From Ceratotherium simum simum (taxonomy: Eukaryota > Chordata > Mammalia > Perissodactyla > Rhinocerotidae): a DNA stretch of 64,000 bases. A model generated the notes under the pieces. It did no database searches. It was not told where the DNA came from and saw only the letters and a program-made list of their open reading frames with translations. Numbering within the stretch: position 1 is the first letter of the stretch; every line of letters starts with the position of its first letter. The stretch spans positions 33,276 to 97,275 of the forward strand of contig NW_004454240.1 of assembly GCF_000283155.1 (NCBI RefSeq), given 5' to 3'. Positions 49,516 to 60,225 of the stretch are shown one piece after another. The position numbers were made by a program, and so were the translations under genes.

Positions 49516-49946
49516 CTTCTTCAAAACTACTGTGCCAAAAACTTTGAGGCAAGGAGGAAGAGCACTTTAAAAAAGTGAGTGAAGATGAGCAAGTGCAGAA
49601 AAAAGGGGGCTCTCAGCTTTTTAGGGCAGGTTTCCCAAATATCTTTTTCTTTAAGTCTGCCTGGATGGAAGACAGAGACAATAAAAATGTTTATTGGCAA
49701 CACATTTGGTTTATTAAGTTGAACGGTATGCTATGTAAAGCAGGGAAAACAACAACTTGATACTTTTTCCAGAACCTCTTACTGTCTTCTTGGCTTAATC
49801 ATCCTCCAGTTGTCCCTAATCACTATCGATGAGTACAGGAATAGTACTGAATGGTCCATGCTCTGGAAATTCTCACCGTCTAGTGAGGGAGATAAATACA
49901 TAATTATGATACAGGGTAACCATAAACTCTAGAAACATAGATTTTT

Positions 49947-50140
49947 TTTATAATTTTACTTTTCCCCCAAAGCCCCAGTAGACAGTTGTATGTCATAGCT
50001 GCACTTCCTTCTAATTGCTGTACGTGGGACGCGGCCTCAGCATGGCCGGAGAAGCAGTGCGTCGGTGCACGCCCGGGATCCGAACCTGGGCCGCCAGCAG
50101 CGGAGCGCGCGCACTTAACTGCTAAGCCACGGGGCCGCCC
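49947..50140 (-). mobile_element. ERE-family SINE (CTTTGGGG-tail type), minus strand
   Basis: Reversed module CCCCCAAAGCCCCAGT and reversed head CTAAGCCACGGGGCCGCCCC. Duplication CTAGAAACATAGATTTTT (49929-49946) and CTAGAAACACAGATTTTT (50141-50158), 17 of 18 identical. Its GC-rich, CpG-retaining head suggests a recent insertion. Confidence 0.95.
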
Positions 50141-50164
50141 CTAGAAACACAGATTTTTAAAAAA

Positions 50165-50495
50165 ATAAACTATTTTGGAATATTTTCAGACTCACAGAAG
50201 AATCGCAAAGGTAGTACAGAGAACTCTTGTATTCCCTTCACCCAGTTTCAGTCTCTCCTGATGTTATCATCTTACATCACAGTAGTACATTTATCAAAAC
50301 TAAGAAACCAACATTGTTACATTACTATTAACTAAACCCCAAACTTTATTTGGATTTCACCAGTTTTTCCATTAATGTCCTTTTTGTGTTCTAGGATCCA
50401 ATCCAGTGTTCCCTATTACACTTAGTTGTCATGGCCCCTTAACCTCCTCTGATCTGTGGCAGTTTCTCGGTCTTTCCTAGTTTTTTCTGGAAACA
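50165..50495 (-). mobile_element. Old L1 3' UTR fragment, minus strand
   Basis: CTTCACCCAGTTTCAGTCTC, TTATCATCTTACATCACAGT and GTTCTAGGATCCAATCCAGT fit the reversed 3' UTR of old L1M families. No coding part. Confidence 0.75.
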
Positions 50496-50899
50496 TAGAA
50501 TTTTTAAAATATTACATATAATATATACAGCATATTACATATATGTATATTTTACAGATTGAACCCCCTTCATTACCTTTGCCAGGATATGCTAAAGGCA
50601 CAAGTTTATTCAGTGAAAAGCAGAGACACAAAATATCTGAGGCAATGCACCAAAGATGCATTGTGCAAGGATTGCTGGATATGCTGCATTAATGCACTGT
50701 GTTCATAGCAATTCTGCACAGTGCATTGAACTATGCATTAAACTAAACATTAAACATATCATGCATTATAATGTAATTATTATGTGTAGTTGTCTATGTT
50801 TCTGAATTTTATTGCTACCCTGTACAAAGTAGTAATTTGTTAATTTAACATCATCCTAATAAAAATATCGTCTATTTTTTAAGATTAAAATAAAATAAA
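50496..50899. other. AT-rich DNA with clustered TGCATT/AATGCA motifs
   Basis: An AT dinucleotide-rich start (50515-50560) is followed by 50640-50770, in which TGCATT or AATGCA occurs about eight times. No repeat family or gene recognised. Confidence 0.5.
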
Positions 50900-52480
50900 A
50901 TTAGATAAGCTGATTATAAGTTCATATAGAAAAATAAATAAGCAAAAATAACCAGGAAATCCTGGAGAAAAGAATAGTGGCGGGTAGCCCTATCAGATAT
51001 CAAAATATTTTGAAGCTTCAATAATTAAAAACAAAAGTTACTGGCATATAAATAGACATGTAGACCAATTAAACAGAATAGAAAGTTCATAAGTAGAAAC
51101 AAATACATATTGAAATTTAGGAAATGATAAAAACGGCATCTTAAATTGGTGGAGAAAAGATGGACTATTCAATAAATAGTTGGGACAACAAGGTAGCCAT
51201 CTGAAAACGTAAAATAGATCCAGACCTCACACTGTACACCAGCATAAACTGCAAATGAATCAAGGATTTGAATGTAAAAAATGAAGTAATAACAGAGCAC
51301 TAGAAGAAAACATGGGAGAATTCCTTGATAAACTTGGAGTTTCAGGGAAAGCCTTTCTATGATTCAAGATCCAGATGCCATAGAAGATGCCCTAGTGGGC
51401 CGGCCCCGTGGCTTAGCGGTTGAGTGCGCGCGCTCTGATGCTGGCGGCCCGGGTTCAGCTCCCGGGCGCGCCCCCGAGGCACCACTTCTCTGTCCAACGC
51501 GAGGCGAGTCCCGCGTACAGCAACTAGAGGGGTGTGAACCTATGACATGCAACTGTCTACTGGGGCTTTGGGGGGAAAAAAATGAATAAATAAAATCTAA
51601 AAAAAAAAAAAAAAAAAAAGAACATTTAAAAAAAAAAAAAAAGATGCCCTAGTATTTGATAAAACACCAACAACTCAATTAAAAAAATAGGCAAAACTCA
51701 TAAACAGACAAATAACAGAAAAGAAAATATAAATGGCCCTCAAAGATTCTTGTCTTCCCTCACAATAATAAAAATGCAAAACGTAACTACTAAGACTTGC
51801 AATCACCCCCAAAACTGATAACAAACTTTATTAGCAAGGCTGTGGGAAATTAGACATTCTCATATATTCCCAGTGGGAATGCAAACTAATACTACCCTGA
51901 TAAAGGGTAATTTGGCAATATTTGTTGAAATAAAAAATACATTTTCCATTGAACCAACAATCCAACTTCTGGGCATTTACTCTACCAATATACTTGAACA
52001 CATATAAAATAAAATATGTACAAGGTTATTAATTTCAAATTTTTATAATAGCAAAAGATTGGAAACAATCCAAGTATCTATTAACAGGATACTGATTAGA
52101 TAAATTAAGGATCAGCCATAAAATGGAATACTATGACATATAAAAGAATGAGGAAGTTCTATTTGTACTGATACAGAAAGATCACCAAGATGTATTGCTA
52201 AGCGAAAAAAAAAAAATCAAGGTGCCAAACAGAGTGTATAGTATGCTATACTATGTAAGAAGGAGATAAAATCAGAGAATATATTCATAGTTACATAAAG
52301 AAACTCTGGAAAACATGCATTTATTGGGATTAACTGGGTGGATAAGGTGAATGGGAAAGATGGGAGAGGAATAGGAGCAAGACTTTTCACTATATACCTT
52401 TTATTGTTGTTTGGGTTTTGAACCATATGAATGTATTACCTATTTAAGAAAAGGTAAACTAAAATTAAAGATAAATCTAA
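50900..52480 (+). mobile_element. Old L1M/HAL1-type fragment
   Basis: Late ORF2-like text (AGATCCAGACCTCACACTGT; CAGTGGGAATGCAAACTAAT; TGGGCATTTACTCTACC) leads into a 3' UTR near 52300-52460. Highly diverged with no open frame. Split by the SINE at 51397-51640. The following 52480-52860 is A-rich and unassigned. Confidence 0.7.
51397..51640 (+). mobile_element. ERE-family SINE (CTTTGGGG-tail type) with long A-tail
   Basis: GGGCCGGCCCCGTGGCTTAG head with many CpGs, GGGGCTTTGGGG module, and a tail of about 19 A, GAACATTT, then about 15 A. Duplication AAGATGCCCTAGT at 51384-51396 and 51641-51653. The long tail and intact CpGs suggest a young insertion. Confidence 0.95.
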
Positions 52481-52859
52481 GATTCTAGGCAATAATATCA
52501 AGATGAGGAAAGAGGGGTTGTTCAATGAGTCAGTAAAACTTGCTACAAACCTTGTTGTGTTTGAAAGAATAGAAATACTAAATTATTTTAGATATGTTGA
52601 AACATTTTATTCTTAAGTGTATGTATTAAAAATTAAGGGCAACCACTAAAAGAATACAAATGCAAACTACAGTTTCTAAGCCAACAAGGGAAACAAAAGG
52701 GACTATAGAAAGCTTTATCAATTCAAGAGAAGGAAAAAAAGGTCAAAAAATGTAGTAAAAAGAAAACACAAAACAAAGTGGTGGAATCAACTCTCCAAAT
52801 ATGGAAATCAAAATACATTTAAACAGATGGAATTCATAAATTAAAAGGCAGATTTTAAG

Positions 52860-53330
52860 AATGAATAGGAGACATGCACAAGGCTATTTGCTGCAGCATT
52901 ATTTATAATAGCAGAAGACTAGAAACAACCCAAATGTGCCATCAGCAGAGGTCTGGTAGATCCACAAAATGAAGTACTACGCAGCTTTAAAAAGGAACGA
53001 AGAATATCTCTATATACTCTGATGGAGTGATCTCTGGGACATATTGTTCATTTAAAAAAAAAGAAAGATGGAGAAAAGTGTGCACAATATGATACCACCT
53101 ACATAAGAAGGGAAGAGATAGAAATGCATATATATATATTTGTTTATATAAAAGGGAAAGATAAAACATAAAATAAAGAAAAAATGGTTACCTATAGGGA
53201 GTGGGAAGGAATAGCATAAAAAGGCAGGGATAAAAACTAGATTTCTTTGAGTATACTTTGTTCTGTAGATTTGAGTTTGGAACCATGTAAATATATTACA
53301 CAATTGTGAAATCATTTTTTTTAAAAAAAG
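52860..53330 (+). mobile_element. Old L1/HAL1-type 3' end
   Basis: CTGCAGCATTATTTATAATA and AACCCAAATGTGCCATCAGC resemble the last part of L1 ORF2, followed by a 3' UTR ending in an A-rich run near 53325. No open frame. Confidence 0.65.
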
Positions 53331-53660
53331 CAATCCTTAAAAATCAAAAGTAAAATGAAACTGTGTATCCAGATGGTGACATAATAACACAGAAAGTGAC
53401 TTTAAAACACAGCAACATTAATATATATCACTAAAGGGATACATCTTAAGGTAAGGACAAAAATATCTGCAAAAGAATCTTAGACTCTTTGTAGTAATCA
53501 TGTTTTTGGTGGTGCTGTACTGGTATTGTTATCCTGAAATTGTTGTCTGTATATTGTGGGATAAAACAAGTGAGTGATTATGTTGTTGTTTTGAGAATCA
53601 GGATTTTTATTGTGGGAGAAAGGAGATATAGATTGTTGAGGTTAAGTAAAAATCAGATTA

Positions 53661-53676
53661 TAGGTCCTGAATTTTA
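53661..53676 (+). repeat. Target-site duplication of composite SINE, left copy
   Basis: TAGGTCCTGAATTTTA, exactly repeated at 54032-54047. It encloses the SINE plus two simple repeats and a 41-base spacer. Confidence 0.88.
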
Positions 53677-53745
53677 TTTTATTTTATTTTATTTTATTTT
53701 ATGAACAAGCAATGAACTGAAACCAGGAAGGGGACATACTGTTGT

Positions 53746-53792
<47 letters not shown>

Positions 53793-54031
53793 TATTTGTT
53801 TTTGCTGAGGAAGATTTGTCCTGAGCTAACATCTCTTGTTAATCTTCCTCTTTTCGCTTGAAGAAGATTCACCCTGAGCTAACATCTATGCCAATCTTCC
53901 TCTATTTTGTATGTGGGTCACCTCCACATCATGGCTGCTGATGAGTGGTGTAGGTCCACACCCAGGAACCAAACCCAGGCCGCTGAATTGGAGTGTGTCA
54001 AACTCAACCACTAGGCCACAGGGCCAGCCCC
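53677..54031 (-). mobile_element. ERE-family SINE with extended tail (possible 3' transduction), minus strand
   Basis: The SINE body is at about 53799-54031 (reversed GATGTTAGC modules; reversed head CACTAGGCCACAGGGCCAGC). Its tail, reading leftwards, is (TTTA)n at 53745-53793, a nonrepetitive 41-base segment at 53703-53744, and (ATTTT)n at 53671-53702, and only then the duplication. The extra segment lies inside the duplications, so it arrived with the SINE. Confidence 0.85.
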
Positions 54032-54934
54032 TAGGTCCTGAATTTTAATTGGAAGGATCATGATGCCCAGGACCCAGATTTTGATTTCCAAATACCATTT
54101 CACACTAAAAGGAACCAGGACTCCTGCGAGAAATGGCTGATTTCTAGTCTGGGGCAGGAAATGTACAAGTAGAGCCTCCAATATCTTGCATTCTCAGAAA
54201 GGAAGGAGGCTATCACAGACTACTAGGGTTGTATCAAAAGGACACAGGAGCCAGTGTGTAGATGCCAAAGATGGGACAATTTGAGCATCAGTAAGGAGAA
54301 TAACTGTAATGTACTGAAATACATCAAATGTTTAAATCCATATGTTTATGATAATACTTTTAAAAAGGTCACATTTGAAAGATGATAGGGAAGCAACTCA
54401 TTATTTTGAAAACCAGTAAATAAAGGGAAAGAATCAAGCATTTATCCTGCCATTCCTATGCAAACTGTACCAGTAGGTACCAAACAGTAGATGAGGGGGA
54501 GTTTCTCTTTATAAAAGAATTTCAGCTCATAAATGAATATGGACTCATAGAATATCACTATTTTGTAACTCTTAAAGAATTAATGAATCTAGCCATTGAG
54601 GGACAACTAGACATTATATACGTGCCTCCTGATGGGAGAACTCCATATGAGCAGTCTAGCCAAGAAAATTGAACTGAATCTGATTAAACCTTTAAAGTGA
54701 AGCACCAATTTGTAGGAAATACAGAAGAGGGAGAATATGTTAAACAATACCATGGGAATGGAATCAGCAAAGTCCAACTGGGGAAACCCTACAGGACAAA
54801 CAACTGTATTTATTAAACAAATTGCAAGGAAAAAAGGAGCAATGAGAGGAGAAACCTATCGCTTAAAAGAGACTTAAAACACTTATGAGACATATCAATC
54901 AAATGCAATGCATGGACTTTATCTGGATCCTGAT

Positions 54935-54999
54935 TCTCTTTCTCTTTTTCTCTCTCTCTCTCTCACACACACATACACACACACACACACACACACAAG
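54935..54999 (+). repeat. (CT)n(CA)n compound microsatellite
   Basis: Runs of TCTC from about 54935 pass into CACACA with one CATA break, to 54998. Probably polymorphic. Confidence 0.92.
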
Positions 55000-55544
55000 C
55001 ATTTATGAAACAGTTGGGAAATTTGAACAAAGAAAGGCTACTTGATGACATTAAGGAATTGTATTTTTAGGTGTAATAATGGTAGTGTGGTTATATTTAA
55101 TAAAGCTTTCTTATCTTTTATAGGTATACAATATTTATGGATGAAAGGACATGAAGTCTGAGATTTGCTTCAAAATAATATGGGGGGAAGAGAAGGTAAG
55201 AGTATAAATGACAGAAACAAGATTAGCTATTAGTTGATAATTGTTGAAGCTAGGTGATGAGTTCCTTGTATTATACATTCTATTTTTGTCACAAAATATT
55301 TAAAAAATTTTTCCATTTATTAGGTCACATGGAATACAAAAATAAAGATATAATCAATCAATAAAGCTAAGAACTGGCTCTGGGCAAGGATTAATAAAGT
55401 AGACAAACTTCTGGGAGGTTCATCATATAAAAAAGAGAGAAGGCACAAATAAAGTAGGTCAGGAGCAAAAAGGGGGACATGATTCAGATTCAGAGGAGAC
55501 TTAAAAGTTATAAGCAAAGTTTTGCATAACTTTATATTAATAAA

Positions 55545-55736
55545 TTTTGCCCCCCAAAGGATATTTGGAAGATCTAGATATTGGTTGTCACAACCTAGTA
55601 GGTAGGGGTGCTACTGAGATCTAGTTGGTCGAGACCAGGAATGCTGCTAAATATTCTACAATGCACAGGACAGCCCCCGCAACCAAGAATCATCTAGCAC
55701 AAAATGTCGATAGTGCCAAGATTGAGAAACCCTGAC
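55545..55736. mobile_element. hAT-type nonautonomous DNA transposon (MER-like)
   Basis: TTTTGCCCCCCAAAGGATAT at the left, ACAATGCACAGGACAGCCCC in the middle, and GATTGAGAAACCCTG at the right fit a common short nonautonomous hAT element of mammals. Terminal repeats are decayed; exact family not assigned. Confidence 0.6.
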
Positions 55737-56662
55737 CTGGATTAAATTGGCAGGCTTCTAGGAAAATATTAATTACCAACATTGACCCTAGAAGAAATTG
55801 AAAATCTGTATAATGCAATAACCAGAAAAGAAATTGAAATAATTTTCACAAATCCACCTGTTCCCAAAAGACACTAGGTGAGTGAGTTCTACCAGGCGAG
55901 TTCTACCAAAACTTCAAGGAAAATATCATTTTCATTTCATACAAACACTTTTAGAGAACAGAAAAAGATGGGAAACTACCAAACTCATTTCACAAGCAAG
56001 CATAACCTTGATACTGAAACCAAAAAAGGATACCATAAAAATAGAAAATTATAGGCCAATATAATTTAAAAACAAAGATGCAAAAATCCTAAATAAAATA
56101 TTAGTAAATTGAATCTAGTGCATATTAAAAGAATAGTGCATCATGACCAAGTGTGATTTATCCTAGGAATAAAAATATGGTTCACCATAAGGAAACCTAT
56201 CAATTCGATATAATTCACACGTTAACCAAGTAAAGGAATAAACTATATGATTTTTTCAATACACGCAGGAAAAACATCCATAAAACTCAAAATTCATTCA
56301 TAATAATATTAATGATAAAGTTTTAAGAAACCAAGGAGAGAAAGAAATTATTTTAAAGTGATAAATGGTATCTTCTGGAAACCTAATGCAGACACATTTA
56401 ATGGTGAAACATTAGAACCAGTCCATTGAAGTCAGAAACAAGGCAGGATAACCACTATCCCCACTATAAGAGTTATAAAGATTTGAAAGGTAAAGACCCA
56501 ACTGTTACTATTTGCAAATGATACGACTGTGTATCTAGAAAACCCAAAAACATCACCTTTAAACCATTACATCTAGTTAGCTAACATAGAGAGTGGATAT
56601 AAGATAAACATACAAAATTTTTTTTCCTATACACAATAATAACCAATTAAAATATAATAGGA

Positions 56663-56678
56663 AAAAAATCTTATTTTT
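56663..56678 (+). repeat. Target-site duplication of the 56679-57282 retrocopy, left copy
   Basis: AAAAAATCTTATTTTT, exactly repeated at 57283-57298. In insert orientation the nick is ATT/AAAAA, the classic L1 endonuclease site. Confidence 0.9.
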
Positions 56679-57282
56679 CTTTTGAATAAATACATGTTTA
56701 ATTTGTTCTTTCTGTTGTTACTTTTGTGAAAATCAATAAAATCAAGGAAGAATAGTATGAGATGTTAATTAGAGTCTTTGGTCACACTAAATTTTTCTTT
56801 ACCCAAAAGATAAAATTCTAGCCCCATATCCTTAGTTTACTCTCTCAGAATTCATTCAGCAAATGTGTAAGTACAGCTATGTCCTGCGCTTTACGCTTAA
56901 ATGTGTAGAATCAAAATTGATGGATGGAGCCAGTACTGACTTGAGAGAGTCAGCTATGCTCATCTCCTCCCGACTTCGCATCTCTTCCCAGCTCCATCTT
57001 CGATGATGTCACGTTGATGTCTTCAAACTGGCCATGGTGGGATTATTTACACTACAGAAATTAGCAAATCCTATAAACGAGGTCTTTCCTTTTCTTTTTC
57101 CAGAGAGCTGATTGTTTAATATTTACCAGCACAGTAATGGAATTGATGTACCTAATAGGCCCTGAGTGCATCTCGGTGAGGGGTGAGACCTCCCCAGGGA
57201 CTGGGACATTGGCGGCGGCCACTGCCGTGGCCCGGAGTGAGCACGCTGACACAGACGCAACCGGAGTTCTCCCTGAGACCTC
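56679..57282 (-). mobile_element. Processed retrocopy starting in antisense L1 5' UTR (chimeric transcript)
   Basis: Read on the minus strand, the insert starts at 57282 with GC-rich text matching the antisense strand of the L1 5' UTR at about 1110-1249 (shared CCCAGTCCCTGG and CTCACCGAGATGCACTCA). The match stops at the position of the L1 CAG|GT donor. About 450 bases of unidentified sequence follow. It ends with ATTAAA (near 56700) about 17 bases before a short A-rich tail. Perfect 16-bp duplications and a TT/AAAA-type nick show L1-mediated insertion. No long reading frame: the 82-codon minus frame 57061-57309 crosses the junction and runs into flanking L1. Confidence 0.72.
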
Positions 57283-57439
57283 AAAAAATCTTATTTTTAA
57301 TAGCAACAAAAACTATAAAGTACCAAGAAATAAACCTAACAAAAAAAGTGCAAGGCTTTCATGGATAAAACTATAAAGTTTATTGAAAGAAATAAAAGAA
57401 GGCCTGAATAAGTAAATATACATTGTTTGTAGACAGGAA

Positions 57440-57815
57440 AGCTAAATAGTGTCAATAGGTCCGTTCTCTCTGTGGACAGATTTTTTTGGGACCCCTCTCT
57501 CTGGTCTAACAGGCAAATCTAGCAAGCAAATTATATAGGCTTTAAGTCAGTACAATAAAAATCCATGCTGTACTGTGAAGCAGCCATGCAGGCCATCTTC
57601 ACCCTGTGTCAAAATGACCTTGCAACCCCGCATCTCATGACTGCAGATGCCAGCTGGACAGATCCACAACAGGAAAAGATAAAGGGGCACCTCCCTCTCA
57701 CATTTCCCAGCTGCATTTCTTAGAGATTCAGGGAATAATTAACAATCCTGGTCCTCACACTGATTATTGAATAAACTCCTTCACAAATATCACCTAGACT
57801 CTCTTTCAGCCGACA
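57440..57815. other. Unidentified insertion in old L1M, possibly a solo LTR
   Basis: L1 text stops near 57440-57460 and resumes near 57815. The insert ends with GAATAAACTCCTTCAC and CTCTCTTTCAGCC, like the R/U5 part of an LTR. No family recognised; edges uncertain. Confidence 0.35.
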
Positions 57816-57944
57816 TCCCCAGACAAATCTATAAATTCAGTGCAATCACAATAAAAATCAGGATTTTCCTTAGAACCTGACCAGATATCTCTAAAGTTCA
57901 TATGGAAGATTAAAGCTCAAGAATAGCCAAGGCAGTGCAATATT

Positions 57945-58208
57945 TTTTGTTTTGAGGAAGATTGGTCCTGTGCTAACATCTGTTGCAAATCTTCCCCCTT
58001 TTGTTTTTTCTTTTTTTTCCCCAAAGCCCCAGTACATAGTCGTGTATCATACTTGTAGAGTTGTAGCTCTTCTATATGGGACGCCGCCTCAGCATGGCTT
58101 GATGAGCAGTGAGTAGGTCCACTCCCAGGATCCGAACCAGCCAACCCCGGGGCCATGGAAGCTGAACGAGCAAACTTAACCGCTATGCCACCAGGCTGGC
58201 CCAAAGGA
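57945..58208 (-). mobile_element. ERE-family SINE, long form with both tail modules, minus strand
   Basis: Shows reversed GCTAACATCTGTTGCAAATC and reversed CCCCAAAGCCCCAGTACATA modules, then the reversed head GCCACCAGGCTGGCCC. Flanking AGTGCAATATT at 57934-57944 and 58209-58219. Confidence 0.9.
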
Positions 58209-58502
58209 AGTGCAATATTGATGAAGGAATAGAAAAACAGATTAATGGAACAGACTAGTGATCCAGAAACAGACCCATGGGTACAATCAAAATAGCATTT
58301 CAAATCAATAGGAAAAGAATAACTCATTAGGTGGTGTTAGTACAATTAGCTAACCACTTAGGAAAATACTAAGTTAAATTTCTGTCTAAACGCATTTATA
58401 AAAATAAATCATAGAGGAATTTAAAAAGCTATGGATAAAAAGCAAAACAATAAAAGTATTAGAAAAAATGATAATGTGTTGATGATCTTGGGGGCAGGAA
58501 GG

Positions 58503-58960
58503 CTTTATTAGCTTCTTAGGGCTGCCATAACAAATTACCACAAACTAGGTGGTTTAAAACAATAGAAATTTATTCTCTCACAGTCTGAAAGCCAGAAGTC
58601 CGATATCAAGGTGTCAGCAGGGTTGGTTCCTTCTGAAGGCTCTGAGGAAGAATCTGTTCCACGCTTCTCTCCTAGCTTCTTGTGGCTGCTGGCAATCCTT
58701 GGCATTCCTTGGCTTATAAATGCATTACTTCCATCTCTGCCTCTGTCTTCACATCACCTTCTCCTCCCTATGTGTCCTCTCCTTTTCTTATAAGAACATT
58801 TGTCATTGATTTAGAGGGTAGTAGGAAAATCCAGCATGATCTCATCTCCAGATCCTTTACTTAATTACATCTGCAAAAGTCCTTTTTTCAAATAAGGTCT
58901 CATTCACAAGTCCCAGGTGAACATATATTTTGGGAGGCCACCATTCATCCTACTATAAAA
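58503..58960 (-). mobile_element. MLT1-like LTR (ERVL-MaLR), minus strand
   Basis: Reversed MLT1 text: TTAGGGCTGCCATAACAAAT, ACAATAGAAATTTATTCTCT, TATCAAGGTGTCAGCAGGGT and TTTCAAATAAGGTCTCATTC. Length about 455 bp, a typical solo LTR. The two 60-codon plus frames within it are chance. Confidence 0.88.
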
Positions 58961-59022
58961 GCCTTCTAAAATAAGAAAAAAGGAAAAGACTCATAAATTT
59001 GACTTCATTAAAAATAAAAGCT

Positions 59023-59271
59023 GGGGCCGGCCCAGAGGCACAAGCAGTTAAGTGCACGTGCTCTGCTGTGGCGGCCCAGGGTTCCCCGGTTCGGATCCCG
59101 GGCGTGCACCAATGCACTGCTTGGCGGGCCATGCTGTGAGGGCGTCCCATATAAAGTGGAGGAAGATGGGCACGGATGTTAGCCCAGGGCCAGTCTTCCT
59201 CAGCAAAAAAGGAGGAGGATTGGCAGATGTTTGCACAGGGCTGATCTCCTCACACACAAAAAAAATAAAAT
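59023..59271 (+). mobile_element. ERE-family SINE (GATGTTAGC-tail type)
   Basis: GGGGCCGGCCCAGAGGCACA head, GGTTCGGATCCCGGGCGTGC, GATGTTAGCCCAGGGCCAGT, poly(A). Duplication AAAATAAAAGCT at 59011-59022 and 59272-59283. Confidence 0.95.
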
Positions 59272-60225
59272 AAAATAAAAGCTATATGAAAAAAAGACAC
59301 CATAATGTTAATAGACAAATCACTTATAAGAAAACATGTGCAATATCCCTTTTAGATTTCTTTTTCAAAAAAGTTAAAATCCAGATTATATAATTTTTAA
59401 AAATTCCTATAAATCAATAAGAAAAACTACCCAATAGCGAAATGATTAAGTATATAAACAATTATTAACCAGAAGAAATAAAATTAAATAAACAAACACA
59501 ATATAAAAAATTTAAATAAACATAAAAAGATGCTCAAAGACATTTGTATTCAGGTAAATGAAACAAAGTAAGATACCATCTTGCATCAATCAGATCGCTC
59601 AAAATTAAAGTTTAATAATATCAAGTACTGATAAGGATGGGGGAATGGAGACTTTCATACACTCTGGTTGGTGCAGATAATTTAAATGGCTTTTGGTTAT
59701 ATGAAAATTTTAAATGCCTCTTTCCAAAATACCTGTATGCACTCACAAGAAGACATATATCTATGTTCGCTGAAGCACTGTTTTCAAGAGTTCTAACCTG
59801 AAAACAAACTAAACGCTCATCAGTAGAGGAATGCCTACACAAACCATGGTGTATGAGGTAGATCTCTATGGAATAACATGACTAGATCTCCATGACATAA
59901 GTTTGGATGAATAAGGCAATCTGCACAACAATAGGTACAGTATAATATTGTTTATATTAAAAGAATACACAGAAAACAGCAATATTTTGTATGCATTTCT
60001 ACATATATTTGTAAATCCACAGGAAAAAATCTGGAAGGATACAAACCAATCCTATAACAGTGATTACCTTTGGGAAGGGAGATAAAGGAGACTGTGATTG
60101 TGGATAATAGACATAGAGAACTTTAACCTTGTCTGTAATATTTTAACTTTTTTCGTGAAAAATGTGTTCATATATTTCTCACATAATTTAAAACAATTTT
60201 TAAAGAGAGTGAATGGGAAATAATG

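Larger units (their letters stand above)
53340..55310 (+). mobile_element. Old L1M-type 3' UTR-like region, SINE-interrupted
   Basis: The parts before 53660 and after 54047 read as one diverged repeat. GGATTTGCTTCAAAATAATA (55160) and TTGATAATTGTTGAAGCTAG (55234) are familiar from 3' ends of old L1 families. No coding. The family assignment is from recall of text only. Confidence 0.5.
55320..60225 (+). mobile_element. Old L1M, ORF2 to 3' end, carrying six later insertions
   Basis: Once the insertions are left out, the pieces 55320-55544, 55737-56678, 57283-57440, 57815-57944, 58209-58502, 58960-59022 and 59272-60225 read in L1 order: RT domain, late ORF2, 3' UTR. The RT active site near 56513-56525 reads FANDT. 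The 3' end is near 60200. Frames are broken throughout. Confidence 0.75.

Noticed and set aside
58611..58864. Two 60-codon ORFs resembling membrane peptides
   Set aside because: They lie inside the MLT1-like LTR; no start context or conservation can be argued.
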